Shown piece after piece: positions 15,904 through 24,620 of a stretch of 64,000 nt of DNA; positions within the stretch are counted from its first letter, which is position 1, and each line of letters begins with the position of its first letter. The DNA comes from SZAS-18 sp038322235 (GTDB lineage: Bacteria > Verrucomicrobiota > Verrucomicrobiia > Chthoniobacterales > SZAS-18). A model generated the notes under the pieces. That model was not told the DNA's origin and made no database searches. It saw only the letters and a program-made list of their open reading frames with translations. The position numbers and the translations under genes are program-made. The stretch is taken from contig JBBQFQ010000005.1 of NCBI GenBank assembly GCA_038322235.1, positions 1 to 64,000 on the forward strand. Direction: 5' to 3'.

Positions 15904-17358
15904 CTAAACCAGCGCCGCGAAGAGACTGGGAATCTCATCCTTCGCCGGCGCGAGACCCACGTCGCGCGCACTCCGGCGCTCCATGACGTGCTTGTCGAGC
16001 TGAGGATCGAAGGGCGCGGGGTAGTCCCCGTTGAAGCAGGCGAGGCAAAACTTGTTCTTCGCCAGGCCGGTCGCCTTCACCATGCCGTCGACGTCGAGAT
16101 AGCCGAGGCTGTCGGCCCCGAGATATTCGGCGATCGCGTTCATCGGCATCTGATTCGCCAGGAGCTTCTCCGGATTAGGAAAGTCGATCCCATAATGGCA
16201 GGCAAAGCGGTGGGGCGGGCAACTGACGCGGAGATGCACCTCCTTCGCGCCTGCTTCGCGCAGGTTCACCACCCGGGCGCGCGCGGTTGTCCCGCGCACG
16301 ATGCTGTCGTCCACGACAACGACCCGTTTCCCGCGGACCATGTCGGGGATGAGGTTGAGCTTCACCCGCACGTTGAAGTCGCGAATGAGCTGCGTGGGCT
16401 GGAGGAAGGTGCGGCCAATGTAATGGTTTCGCACGAAGGCGTGGCCAACCGGCAGCCCGAGTTCCTCGGCAAATCCCAGGGCCGCGTAGTTGCCGCTATC
16501 CGGCACCGGCACGACGAGATCCGCGGCCACCGGATGCAGGCGGGCGAGTTCACGACCCATTTCGATGCGGGCATGCGCCACGGTCACATCCTCGATCCGG
16601 CTGTCGGGGCGCGCGAAATAGACGTATTCGAAGACGCAAAACGCCTGCCTCTCCTTGCGAAACGGCCACTCCGAACGCGGCCCGTTCTCGTCGATGATGA
16701 CCACCTCGCCGGGCTCGATCTCGCGGACAAACTCGGCGTGCACGAGGTCGAAGGCGCACGTCTCGCTGGACACCACCCAGGCGCCTTCGAGCTTTCCGAG
16801 GGCGAGCGGGCGAAAACCGTGGGGATCTCGGACCGCGATGATCTCCCGCTCGCTCATGACGATGAGCGAGAACGCTCCCTGAATCCGCCGCAACGCGGCG
16901 TTCAAGCCGGTCCCCGGCTGAGCGATGAGATGGAGAATGATTTCCGTATCGGAGGTCGTCCGGAAAATGGAGCCACGCGCCTCGAGTTCCTCGCGGAGCG
17001 AGGCGGCGTTCAGCAGGTTGCCATTGTGCGCGATCGCGAGTTGGCCGCGCTGGCAGTCCACGTAAATCGGCTGCGCGTTCGCGAGGGTGCTCGAGCCGGT
17101 CGTCGAGTACCGCACGTGCCCGATCGCCCGCTCGCCCGTGATGCGTTCGATGTCCCCGGAGTTGAACACCTGGCCGACGAGCCCCATGTCCTTATGGGCT
17201 TTGAAGGGAGTGCCCGGTCCGGCAGCCGTGACGATCCCCGCGCTCTCCTGTCCCCGATGCTGAAGCGCAAAGAGGCCGTAGTAGGTCAGGGCCGCCGCGT
17301 TGGGGTGACCAAAGACGGCGAAGAGGCCACACTCGTGGCGGGGCTGGAAGCTCAACAC
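15904..17358 (-). CDS. purF: Amidophosphoribosyltransferase PurF
   Basis: A protein of 484 residues from a GTG at 17358, which gives a nine-residue propeptide MLSFQPRHE before the catalytic N-terminal cysteine of CGLFAVFGHP. An upstream in-frame ATG at 17481 would add 41 residues with no family counterpart, so the GTG is preferred. Domains: N-terminal glutamine amidotransferase (YYGLFALQHRGQESAGI, RYSTTG, HNGNLLNA) and C-terminal phosphoribosyltransferase (PRPP loop VVVVDDSIVRGTTA). Cysteines in SCPPHRFACHYGIDFP and FCLACFNGDYP match the 4Fe-4S type of the Bacillus subtilis enzyme. It makes phosphoribosylamine, the first step of purine synthesis. It is divergent from msrA with 128 bases between. 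Confidence 0.95.
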   Translation of the reverse strand: MLSFQPRHECGLFAVFGHPNAAALTYYGLFALQHRGQESAGIVTAAGPGTPFKAHKDMGLVGQVFNSGDIERITGERAIGHVRYSTTGSSTLANAQPIYVDCQRGQLAIAHNGNLLNAASLREELEARGSIFRTTSDTEIILHLIAQPGTGLNAALRRIQGAFSLIVMSEREIIAVRDPHGFRPLALGKLEGAWVVSSETCAFDLVHAEFVREIEPGEVVIIDENGPRSEWPFRKERQAFCVFEYVYFARPDSRIEDVTVAHARIEMGRELARLHPVAADLVVPVPDSGNYAALGFAEELGLPVGHAFVRNHYIGRTFLQPTQLIRDFNVRVKLNLIPDMVRGKRVVVVDDSIVRGTTARARVVNLREAGAKEVHLRVSCPPHRFACHYGIDFPNPEKLLANQMPMNAIAEYLGADSLGYLDVDGMVKATGLAKNKFCLACFNGDYPAPFDPQLDKHVMERRSARDVGLAPAKDEIPSLFAALV

Positions 17359-17486
17359 GCCCCGAGCGTAGAGCGCCACGGGGAAGATGCCAACGGGAAC
17401 GTCAAACGATTGCGCTCGAGATCCGTCGTCGCCACCCTCGCGGGAGAGCCGGGAATGCTTTGCCCGATCGGCGACTCCCATCCTTG

Positions 17487-18371
17487 ATGAACCTATTCCG
17501 TTTGCGCCTTTTAACGCTGATCCCGCTCGTTTTCCTCCTGTTCGGTGGGGAGACCACGCTCCTGCCGGCGGCGGAGACGTCCGATGCCGCTCAGACGCCG
17601 ACGCCCAAACAGGTTCGCAAACCAGCCCCCTCCGGCAAAGTTCAAAAACCGGCCCCGAAGCGCGGGTCGCTCACTCGGGCGGCGCGGCGGGCGCGAGCAA
17701 AAGCCGCGGCAGCCACTGCTGCCCAAGCGGCCAAGCCCGCAGCAGCCCAGACGGCCAAACCCACTGCTGCTACTCCATCGCAAATGGAAACAATCGCTCC
17801 TGGCACGGTCGCGAGCGCGCCGGCGGAATCCGGAAAGGCCGAGCCAGTCTCTGCGCAGTGGGAGACCGCCACCTTCGGCGGAGGCTGCTTCTGGTGCGTG
17901 GAGGGCTGTTTCCTCCTTGTTCCCGGGGTGAAGAAGGTCGTCAGCGGTTACGCCGGGGGACGGACCGCGAACCCGACCTACGCCGAAGTCACGAAGGGAG
18001 ATACCGGGCACGCCGAAGTCGTGCAAGTCACCTACGATGCAACGAAGGTGACCTACGAGGAACTCGTCGATCTCTTCTGGGAGTCGCACGATCCCACGCA
18101 GTTGAACCGGCAGGGAAGCGATGTCGGACCGCAATACCGCTCGATCATCTTTGTCCGCGACGAAACGCAGCGCCGGATCGCCGAACAGTCCAAAGCCGGC
18201 GCCCAGCGGGAACTTCGCTCCCCGATCGTCACGGAGATCGTCCCGCTGCAAAAGTTCTACGTTGCCGAAGACTTCCACCAGCAATACGCGAAGCGCCATC
18301 CCGGAGCGCCCTACTGCAAATTCGTCGTGAAGCCGAAACTGGAGAAATTCAAAAAGGTCCTCGACGAATAG
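17487..18371 (+). CDS. msrA: Exported peptide methionine sulfoxide reductase MsrA with long linker
   Basis: A protein of 294 residues. It starts MNLFRLRLLTLIPLVFLLFG, a signal peptide; the ATG at 17487 is preferred over an in-frame start at 17460 that would place charged residues before it. Residues about 30-125 form a low-complexity linker rich in Ala, Lys, Pro, Gln and Thr. The MsrA domain follows from about residue 126, with the catalytic motif GGGCFWCVEG (Cys134), the substrate-site phrase GHAEVVQVTYD and YRSIIF. It reduces the S-form of oxidised methionine in proteins, here probably in the periplasm. The core domain is of normal length; the linker is the unusual part. MsrB is encoded separately at 59975. 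Confidence 0.93.
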   Translation: MNLFRLRLLTLIPLVFLLFGGETTLLPAAETSDAAQTPTPKQVRKPAPSGKVQKPAPKRGSLTRAARRARAKAAAATAAQAAKPAAAQTAKPTAATPSQMETIAPGTVASAPAESGKAEPVSAQWETATFGGGCFWCVEGCFLLVPGVKKVVSGYAGGRTANPTYAEVTKGDTGHAEVVQVTYDATKVTYEELVDLFWESHDPTQLNRQGSDVGPQYRSIIFVRDETQRRIAEQSKAGAQRELRSPIVTEIVPLQKFYVAEDFHQQYAKRHPGAPYCKFVVKPKLEKFKKVLDE

Positions 18372-18459
18372 GCCCGCTGCAGCCCCGCTTCCTTGGGGCG
18401 CCATCGGCGAAAATATCGGGTGTTCAATTCCGCAGATCCGGCGATAGGCAGTGCTGGAT

Positions 18460-20151
18460 ATGAATTGGAAACGTCTCGCCTCCGCCTGGACAGGTCTCAG
18501 TCTTTTCGGGACGGCCCTTGCCCCGGCCGCGGCCTTCCTCTTCGATGCCACGAAAGCCGAGACCGCGGGGAACGCCGATTGGGTGATCAGTGAAAGCACG
18601 TCCGGCGTCGTGAGCCGCTTCCCCTCACCCGCGGCGTCCGGCATCACCGCGTCGACGCCGGAGACCTACTGGCTCGGGGCGATCTCTTCCTGGGGCGTGG
18701 CCCTCGTCAAGCTCGGGCACTCCGTCGAATCCCTGCCCCCAGGCAGCCGGATCACGTATCGCGATGGGTCGAACGTGCAGGATCTTGGCAACTATCAGGT
18801 GTTCGTCGTCTGCGAACCCAACATCCTTTTCACCGCGACGGAAAAGGCCGCGATCATCAACTGGGTGCGGGATGGCGGCGCGATCTTCATGGTCTCCGAC
18901 CACGTCGGGTCAGACCGGAACAACGATGGCGCCGACTCGGTGGCGATCTGGAATGACCTTTTCACGAACAACGGCGTGCAGTCCGATCCGTTCGGCCTCG
19001 CGGTCAACCTCGACAACATCTCGCTGACCACGTCGGCGGTCGACACCACGGCCGGTAATCCGCTCACGAACGGACCATCCGGCGCGGTGACGGGCTTGAA
19101 GTACTCGAATGGGGCCACCCTCTCGGTGCATCCGGCCGCGAATTCTTCCACGAAGGCGGTCGTCTGGTCGAGCAGCACGCGGACCAACAGCAACGCGATG
19201 ACCGCCTACGGGACGTACGGCCTCGGTCGCTTCACCCTCGTGGGCGACAGTTCGCCCTTCGACGATGGGACCGGTGCCAGCGGCAACACCCTGTTCTTCG
19301 GGTGGACGGATCTTGGCGGGAACCACTCGCGCCTCATCCTAAATGCGTCCACCTGGCTGGCGGCGGCTGGCAGCATTCCCAGCGTCACGGTTTCCGCTCC
19401 CATCCCAAACGCGGCCGAGCATGGCCCCGTGAATGGAGCCTATCAGATCACGCGGACCGGCGGGCCACTCACCGCCGCGCTCACCGTGAACTTCTCGACG
19501 AGTTCGGGCACGGCCGTCTACGGCACGGATTTCACGCTGAGCTCGGGCGCCAGTTCCATCACCATTCCGGGCGGCTCCGCCAGCGTGAGCGTGGTCCTCA
19601 CCCCGATCGCGGGAGTCTCGATTCCAGGACCGAACAAGACCGTGAATCTGGCGTTGCTCGGCGGTACGGGGTACACCCTCGGCGCGACCACCAGCGCCAC
19701 GATCACGATTGCCGAGGAACCCTTCGACGCCTGGCGATACGCGCGCTTCGGCGGATCCACGGATACCGCGATCGTCGGTGAGACGGCGGACCCTGACGGT
19801 GATGGGATTCCGAATCTTCTCGAGTACGCGTTCGGAACGGATCCCGCGGCCCCTACGCCTCCGTCCGCGCTCCCGGTCGTCTCCACCGTCTCCGCCCGCC
19901 CGGCGCTGACCTTCACCGCGACGAAGGCCGCGATCGATGTCCAGTTTGTCGTCGAAGTCTCCCCTGACCTGGCCAGCTGGCAGACTGGTGCAACCTACGC
20001 GGTCGACGCCGCCGGGAACCTGAGTCGGGTCGCGGGTCCGGGCGGGTCGGCCCAGGCATCGGTGACGGATAACGGCAGCGCGTTCCTCGTCACGGAAGGC
20101 GCGGGAGCGGCGTCGCGATTCCTTCGCCTCCGCGTCACGCGGGTGCCGTGA
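18460..20151 (+). CDS. Secreted Calx-beta domain protein
   Basis: A protein of 563 residues starting MNWKRLASAWTGLSLFG with a signal peptide ending near APAAA. Residues about 50-300 look like an exported DUF4350/GATase-like domain (LGHSVESLPPGSRITYRDG, NWVRDGGAIFMVSDHVGSD). Residues about 315-415 form one Calx-beta domain (AYQITRTGGPLTAALTVNFS, GTAVYGTDFTLSSG). Next comes DPDGDGIPNLLEYAFGTDP, a calcium-binding-type motif common in verrucomicrobial surface proteins. The last 100 residues form a beta-rich region ending FLRLRVTRVP. It probably acts outside the inner membrane; no enzymatic motif is visible. It is 88 bases downstream of msrA but no clear operon link is seen. Confidence 0.8.
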   Translation: MNWKRLASAWTGLSLFGTALAPAAAFLFDATKAETAGNADWVISESTSGVVSRFPSPAASGITASTPETYWLGAISSWGVALVKLGHSVESLPPGSRITYRDGSNVQDLGNYQVFVVCEPNILFTATEKAAIINWVRDGGAIFMVSDHVGSDRNNDGADSVAIWNDLFTNNGVQSDPFGLAVNLDNISLTTSAVDTTAGNPLTNGPSGAVTGLKYSNGATLSVHPAANSSTKAVVWSSSTRTNSNAMTAYGTYGLGRFTLVGDSSPFDDGTGASGNTLFFGWTDLGGNHSRLILNASTWLAAAGSIPSVTVSAPIPNAAEHGPVNGAYQITRTGGPLTAALTVNFSTSSGTAVYGTDFTLSSGASSITIPGGSASVSVVLTPIAGVSIPGPNKTVNLALLGGTGYTLGATTSATITIAEEPFDAWRYARFGGSTDTAIVGETADPDGDGIPNLLEYAFGTDPAAPTPPSALPVVSTVSARPALTFTATKAAIDVQFVVEVSPDLASWQTGATYAVDAAGNLSRVAGPGGSAQASVTDNGSAFLVTEGAGAASRFLRLRVTRVP

Positions 20152-20222
20152 TCGGCGCGGAAACCTGCCGCCCGCGTGACCGGCGGATTGCCCGGATCCC
20201 AGCTCAGGGCCTTCTGCCAGTC

Positions 20223-21842
20223 CTATTTTTTGAGGTGTTCGCGTAAGATGCGGACCACTTCGGCGACGGACTCCGGCTTCTCCACGAGGCTGTGAGGATA
20301 GGGAACGATGAGTTCCGTCCTGGCCCCCTTCAGGTGCGAGCTCCAATACGGAACGAACCCGTCGGAGCTCTTCTCGATTTCACCCGCTTTCCCCCGGTTG
20401 CCGATGATCGAGTGATACGGCGTCAGGATCGGGCGGGCCGCGAGCGCTTTGAAATAGGGATGCGTTGGGGCGAGCGTCTCAATGCTTGTGTTGAGGATCT
20501 TGTTGGTCTTCAGGATCTCTGGGTTCAGAATATTCCGATTCAGCGTCAGAATGCTCGTGGCATCCTGGAGCGCCGCGAGGGGCAACCGCACGAGCCAGCT
20601 CGCAAAGGTGGCGAGCGGGTTCTGCGCGAGGGTCGCGCCCCGATGCGGCGCCGCCAGAAAGACGGCCCGCGACATGCCCGCGGGCTTTTTCCAATAGAGA
20701 AAATCCTGCGCCAGCTCCCGCTGCTTCGCCGTCAGCGTGGCTTGGTCGAGTGACTTCGTAATGTAGGCCTTTCGGAAGTCGTCGCCGGAATCAACGACCA
20801 TCAGGTGGGCGAGAATGCCGCCCATGCTGTGCCCTACGAGCACGGTCCGCCGCGGGCCCGCGTGCAGGCCCATCGGATCATGGAAGCGACGAACCTCGGC
20901 CAATTGCCGGCGGAGCCAGCGCGCCGACGTGGGGACACCCGGGCCCGTGGGATAGATGTAATACCAGATCTGATACCGCCGGCCCAGCGCGGGATCCGAG
21001 CCGATCGTGGCGGCGAGATTTTCCCAGATCCGCGGATCGGACGCGAGGCCATGAATGAGCAGCACCGGGATCTTATCTGGGCGGTACGGCTCCGCGAGGT
21101 AGATCCCGCGCTCCTCCGCGAATTTCTCCGGACGAAGCAGCCCACCCAGCGCGATGCTGAGGAAATTGTCGCCGCCGAGCCGCCGATGCTCCGCGCTGGC
21201 GAAGTCCGCTGCGACCGTCAGTTCCCGGCCGGCGAGGCGGACGTTCGGCGCATCGCGTGGGTCGAGCAGCCGGAGCGTGACCTGATCCAGCTTTTCGGAG
21301 AAATCCAGGACGGCCGTGGCGGGAGCGAACTGGCCCTTTGGCGGATAGCCCGGATCCTTCCCACCGTTGCGAACGATCTGCCGGACTCGCGCGATGAGCG
21401 GCACGCCGGCGCCGGCGCGCTGGGCTCCCGGAACGACGAGATTGACGACGGGATGCTCGATCGATTCCACCCGCTCGAACGTGTCCACCTTCCAGGCCCC
21501 GCCGCGGCCGGAATCGTCGACCCCGTAGGTCAGGATCCCGCGATCTGTCTGGACCGGACGCGATCGATTCCAGACGGACGGATCCGTCGCCGCCAGCACG
21601 TCGACGAACTGGCGGGTGGCGGCATTGTAAGCGGCGAGCGCGCCGGGCTGACCTTGCCGGAGTTTTTCCCAGGCCGACCGGGCGTCCTGAAGCGCGTCGA
21701 CCGCGATCTCGCGCCGCGTTTGGACGTTCGTCCCCGCCAGCCGCGGGGCGGCATCCTTCGGCGAGGCACAGGCTCCGAGACCGCACGCGAGCCCCGCGAT
21801 CACGGTCAGCCGAAAGGACGTCAGCAAGGGAAGCTCGGGCAT
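20223..21842 (-). CDS. Lipoprotein lipase/esterase, alpha/beta hydrolase fold
   Basis: A protein of 539 residues from the ATG at 21842. The N-terminus LLTSFRLTVIAGLACGLGACAS is a lipoprotein signal with lipid attachment expected at the Cys of LGAC; the in-frame upstream start would put 15 extra polar residues before it. After an N-terminal region of about 270 residues of unknown fold, the hydrolase core begins with IPVLLIHGLASDPRIW (oxyanion HG) and continues to the nucleophile elbow VLVGHSMGGILAHLM. Later SDGFVPYWSSHL and PHSLVEKPE could supply Asp and His. It is likely an outer-membrane or periplasmic carboxylester hydrolase. The 212-base gap upstream holds an inverted repeat. Confidence 0.85.
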   Translation of the reverse strand: MPELPLLTSFRLTVIAGLACGLGACASPKDAAPRLAGTNVQTRREIAVDALQDARSAWEKLRQGQPGALAAYNAATRQFVDVLAATDPSVWNRSRPVQTDRGILTYGVDDSGRGGAWKVDTFERVESIEHPVVNLVVPGAQRAGAGVPLIARVRQIVRNGGKDPGYPPKGQFAPATAVLDFSEKLDQVTLRLLDPRDAPNVRLAGRELTVAADFASAEHRRLGGDNFLSIALGGLLRPEKFAEERGIYLAEPYRPDKIPVLLIHGLASDPRIWENLAATIGSDPALGRRYQIWYYIYPTGPGVPTSARWLRRQLAEVRRFHDPMGLHAGPRRTVLVGHSMGGILAHLMVVDSGDDFRKAYITKSLDQATLTAKQRELAQDFLYWKKPAGMSRAVFLAAPHRGATLAQNPLATFASWLVRLPLAALQDATSILTLNRNILNPEILKTNKILNTSIETLAPTHPYFKALAARPILTPYHSIIGNRGKAGEIEKSSDGFVPYWSSHLKGARTELIVPYPHSLVEKPESVAEVVRILREHLKK

Positions 21843-21945
21843 GGGCGAAGAGTCGGGCGAGTTTGCGGAGGAACCGCGCAGCGGCAAGCCGAGGGACGGG
21901 ATTTTCGGACGATGACTGCCGACCGGGTCCGCCTGAGGCAGAGTC

Positions 21946-22012
21946 TCCCGCGGAGGCGCTGAGGCGCAGAGGGTTGACGGATTGATTCTCGGCGTCTCCG
22001 CGCCTCCGCGGG
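21946..22012. repeat. REP-like inverted repeat of GCGGAGGCGC-type units
   Basis: The left arm (21947-21972) reads CCCGCGGAGGCGCTGAGGCG then CAGAGG; the right arm (21987-22012) is its near-perfect inverse, ending CGCGCCTCCGCGGG, with a 14-base spacer. It lies 43 bases past the SDR stop in the direction of transcription, so it may serve as its transcript end. Short elements of this GCAGAGG flavour recur in many environmental bacterial genomes. Confidence 0.65.
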
Positions 22013-22054
22013 ATTTCCTCCTCGATCCAATTCACGACGAGCGACGGCGCTCTG

Positions 22055-22822
22055 CTACTTCGCTTTTCGCGCCAGCGCCGGCCGCGCGAACGACTGGCAG
22101 ATCGGCATGAGCTCGAGCGTGTTCACGTTCACCCGACCCGGCTGCCGCAGGCACCACGACACCGCCTCGGCGACATCCTCGGGGCGGAGCGGATCCAGAT
22201 TGTCATACGTCGCGGCTGCGCGCTCGGCATCGCCCCGAAAGCGCGTGAGCGAATACTCGGTCCCACCCGTCATCCCGGGCTCCACCATCGTCACGCGGAC
22301 GGCGGTGCCCAGCAAATCGGCCCGCAAGCCCTTCGCGAAGTTGTGCAGGAACGCCTTCGTCCCGCCGTAAACGTGCGAGCCGGGATACGGGTAATGTCCG
22401 GTGATCGAGCCGATGTTGACCACGTGCCCGCGGTTTCGCTCCACCATGCCGGCGAGGACCGCGTGGGTGCAGTGCAGCACGCCTTTCACGTTGGTATCCA
22501 CCATGGCGTCCCAATCCTCGGGATTCGAGAGATGGGCCGGCTCGAGCCCGATGGAAACGGCGGCGTTGTTCACGAGGACATCGATGGGCGAAAACTCCGG
22601 CGGCAGCGTCGAGAGCGCCTGCTCCACGGCCGCGCGATCCCGGACATCCAGCGCAAGCGGATGCAGCAGGGCACCGCATTCCTGGCGCAACTCCGTGAGC
22701 CGCTCGGCGCGGCGGGCGGTGGCAACGACGTGCATTCCTTCCCGAACGAGCTGGCGCGCGATGGCCGCTCCGATCCCGGCGCTGGCTCCGGTGACGAGGG
22801 CAACTTTGAGAGGTGATCCCAT
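22055..22822 (-). CDS. Short-chain dehydrogenase/reductase
   Basis: A protein of 255 residues starting MGSPLKVALVTGASAGIGAA. The cofactor motif TGASAGIG is at about residues 10-17, NNAAVSIG near 86, and the active-site Ser...Tyr...Lys as NIGSITG and YPGSHVYGGTKAF. A GAGGG Shine-Dalgarno lies 8 bases before this ATG, whereas an in-frame ATG 30 bases upstream has none, so 22822 is chosen. The sequence resembles the YdfG-like NADP-dependent 3-hydroxy acid dehydrogenase group (DALRPEDVAEAV-type ending LRPEDVAEAVSWCL). The substrate is not known. It is divergent from the GNAT gene with 44 bases between the starts. Confidence 0.9.
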   Translation of the reverse strand: MGSPLKVALVTGASAGIGAAIARQLVREGMHVVATARRAERLTELRQECGALLHPLALDVRDRAAVEQALSTLPPEFSPIDVLVNNAAVSIGLEPAHLSNPEDWDAMVDTNVKGVLHCTHAVLAGMVERNRGHVVNIGSITGHYPYPGSHVYGGTKAFLHNFAKGLRADLLGTAVRVTMVEPGMTGGTEYSLTRFRGDAERAAATYDNLDPLRPEDVAEAVSWCLRQPGRVNVNTLELMPICQSFARPALARKAK

Positions 22823-22866
22823 CGGGGACCCTCGCACGGACAGCCCAGCCATGCTCCCGTGGATCG

Positions 22867-23391
22867 ATGCGACCGATCATCTTTTCCAGCGCCCGGCTCG
22901 ATTTCTGCGCGTGGGAGGCGCGGGATTTCGAGGCCGCGCTCGCGCTCTGGGGAGATCCCGCGGTCGCCCGATTCATCGGCGGGGCCTTCTCCGCCGAACA
23001 GGTTCACCACCGGCTCGCGCGGGAGATCGAGTCACTCGCGACGAACGGGATCCAATCATGGCCCTTTTTCCTTCGCGCGACCGGCCAGCACGTGGGCTGC
23101 TGCGGCCTGCGAAACGACTCGCGGAATCCGGCCGTCCCGGAGCTCGGGTTTCATCTCCGGCCGGAGCACTGGGGCACAGGCCTGGCGACTGAGGCCGCGC
23201 GGGCCACGATCAGCCGCGCATTCGAGGTGCACGGTTTCCGCCGCCTCGTCGCGGGCCACCATCCGGAGAACCGTGCCTCCCGGCGCCTGCTCGCGAAATT
23301 GGGCTTCGTCTGGGACCGCGATGAGTTGTATCTCCCGACCGGATTACTCCACCCGACCTACTTCCTGGACGCGCCAGCCGAGCGGGCTTGA
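22867..23391 (+). CDS. GNAT-family N-acetyltransferase (RimJ/RimL-like)
   Basis: A protein of 174 residues starting MRPIIFSSARLDFCAWEARD. It follows the RimJ/L plan: ELGFHLRPEHWGTGLATEAA covers beta-4 and the acetyl-CoA pyrophosphate loop (GTGLATEA), and HPENRASRRLLAKLGFVWD is the typical C-terminal helix. It transfers acetyl from acetyl-CoA to an amine of a protein terminus or small molecule; the acceptor is unknown. The frame is open upstream, but the ATG at 22867 gives the normal length. Its stop at 23391 lies 66 bases before the HAD hydrolase start on the same strand. Confidence 0.88.
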   Translation: MRPIIFSSARLDFCAWEARDFEAALALWGDPAVARFIGGAFSAEQVHHRLAREIESLATNGIQSWPFFLRATGQHVGCCGLRNDSRNPAVPELGFHLRPEHWGTGLATEAARATISRAFEVHGFRRLVAGHHPENRASRRLLAKLGFVWDRDELYLPTGLLHPTYFLDAPAERA

Positions 23392-23456
23392 CACACTTCC
23401 GGGAGACGCAACGCTTTCCCGCTTGGCTCCCGTTCTCGGGCGTGCTCGCGTCGTCC

Positions 23457-24092
23457 ATGCCAAGTCGACCCCCTTTCGAAGCGATTGCGTTCGATCTGCT
23501 CACCGCCTTGATCGACAGCTGGTCCCTCTGGATCGCGGTGGCGGGAGACGAGGCCTTGGGGCGGCGGTGGCGGAGCGCGTCTCTGGTGAGAGTCACGACG
23601 GCCGGCACGTACCGGCCTTATGAAGACATCGTCCGCGAGGCCACGGCCGAAGTGGGACTTCCTCCCTCGAAAGCCGAGGCCTTGCTCGCCCGCTGGCCGG
23701 AGTTGCAGCCGTGGCCGGAAGCGCCGGAGGTGCTGCGGAACGTTGGCGTTCGCCGCCTCGCGATCATCACCAATTGCTCACAGCGCCTCGCCGAATCCGC
23801 CGCGGCCGCCACCGGCGGAAAGTTCGAGGTGATCATGAGCGCCGAGCGCGCGGGTTGCTACAAGACGGCGCCTGAGGCGTACCGCGCCGGGTTGGCCGCG
23901 CTGGGCCTGCCGCCCGAGCGCGTTCTCTTCGTGGCCGGATCGCCCCATGACGTTCCCGGCGCGGGAGCGGTGGGGATGCCGGTCTATTGGTCGAACCGCG
24001 CCCGGCTCCCGGTTCCCGCAGGCACGCCGGAACCTCTCGTGAATGCCACGGATCTGCACGCGCTTCTCGGGGTTCTCAGCGGCAATCAGTGA
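23457..24092 (+). CDS. HAD-superfamily hydrolase, haloacid dehalogenase-like
   Basis: A protein of 211 residues. The nucleophile motif is AIAFDLLTALIDS, where the first Asp stands for the D of FDxxGTL. Motif II is LAIITNCSQRL (Thr/Ser), motif III is the Lys of CYKTAPEAYRAGL, and motif IV is VLFVAGSPHDVPGAGAVGMP. The layout is that of subfamily I hydrolases such as (S)-2-haloacid dehalogenases and small-molecule phosphatases; the order favours dehalogenase-like, but substrate cannot be assigned. The GT of the usual DxxGTL is replaced by TA, a mild oddity. The frame extends upstream into the GNAT stop; the ATG at 23457 directly precedes the conserved start. Confidence 0.85.
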   Translation: MPSRPPFEAIAFDLLTALIDSWSLWIAVAGDEALGRRWRSASLVRVTTAGTYRPYEDIVREATAEVGLPPSKAEALLARWPELQPWPEAPEVLRNVGVRRLAIITNCSQRLAESAAAATGGKFEVIMSAERAGCYKTAPEAYRAGLAALGLPPERVLFVAGSPHDVPGAGAVGMPVYWSNRARLPVPAGTPEPLVNATDLHALLGVLSGNQ

Positions 24093-24116
24093 GCGAACAA
24101 GCCGCGCACTCTGAGA

Positions 24117-24620
24117 TTATTTCGCCTTCGTAGAGCGCTTGCGGGTCGCCGGTTCTGCCGGGATGACCACCAACCCGCAGAGTGCTGCCACCTTCCGCCG
24201 GCGATCATCGAAGGAGGCAAACGCAGTGCATCCGGCTTCAAGAGCCGCCGCCACGTGCCAGAGGTCGGCGGATCGGGCCAGGGTCGATGCCGCATGTTTC
24301 GCGGAGATCGCTTCTGCCCGCCGGAAGACATCCGCGAAGTCGTAATCTGGCCGAGCCAGGACGCCCGCTGCGATGTCGGCTTCCACGGCCTGCAGAGCCC
24401 CGCGCATCGCTGCCGTGGTGATCTCCCCACGCCCATACTTCAAGCGGATTCCTGTGCGCAATTCCAGTTCCAGCACGTGCGACAACGGCGCCGGGGACTC
24501 CTGCCCCTCGATGATCGCGATCGCTTCCGCCGTGCCCGTCTCAGCCACGTAGGCTTTGAGGAACAGCGACGTATCAAAGTAGGTCGTCCTGTCAGTAGTC
24601 CCCGCGAAGGTAATCCACAA
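24117..24620 (-). CDS. vapC: PIN-domain ribonuclease toxin (VapC-like)
   Basis: A protein of up to 167 residues. PIN motifs: TTYFDTSLFLKAYVAETG with the first catalytic Asp, LSHVLELELRTGIRLK with the Glu, and RSADLWHVAAALEAGCTAF plus SFDDRRRKVA with the remaining Asp residues. VapC toxins are Mg-dependent RNases that cleave tRNA or rRNA when freed from antitoxin. No ATG is present before the first motif: the best start is a TTG at 24620, which lies inside the antitoxin gene (29-base overlap) with GGAGGAAA just upstream at very short spacing, so the start is uncertain. The order antitoxin-toxin with overlap is typical of the family. Confidence 0.88.
   Translation of the reverse strand: MWITFAGTTDRTTYFDTSLFLKAYVAETGTAEAIAIIEGQESPAPLSHVLELELRTGIRLKYGRGEITTAAMRGALQAVEADIAAGVLARPDYDFADVFRRAEAISAKHAASTLARSADLWHVAAALEAGCTAFASFDDRRRKVAALCGLVVIPAEPATRKRSTKAK

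Noticed and set aside
15988..17487. 499-residue plus-strand frame opposite purF
   Set aside because: Antisense of the unmistakable PurF sequence.
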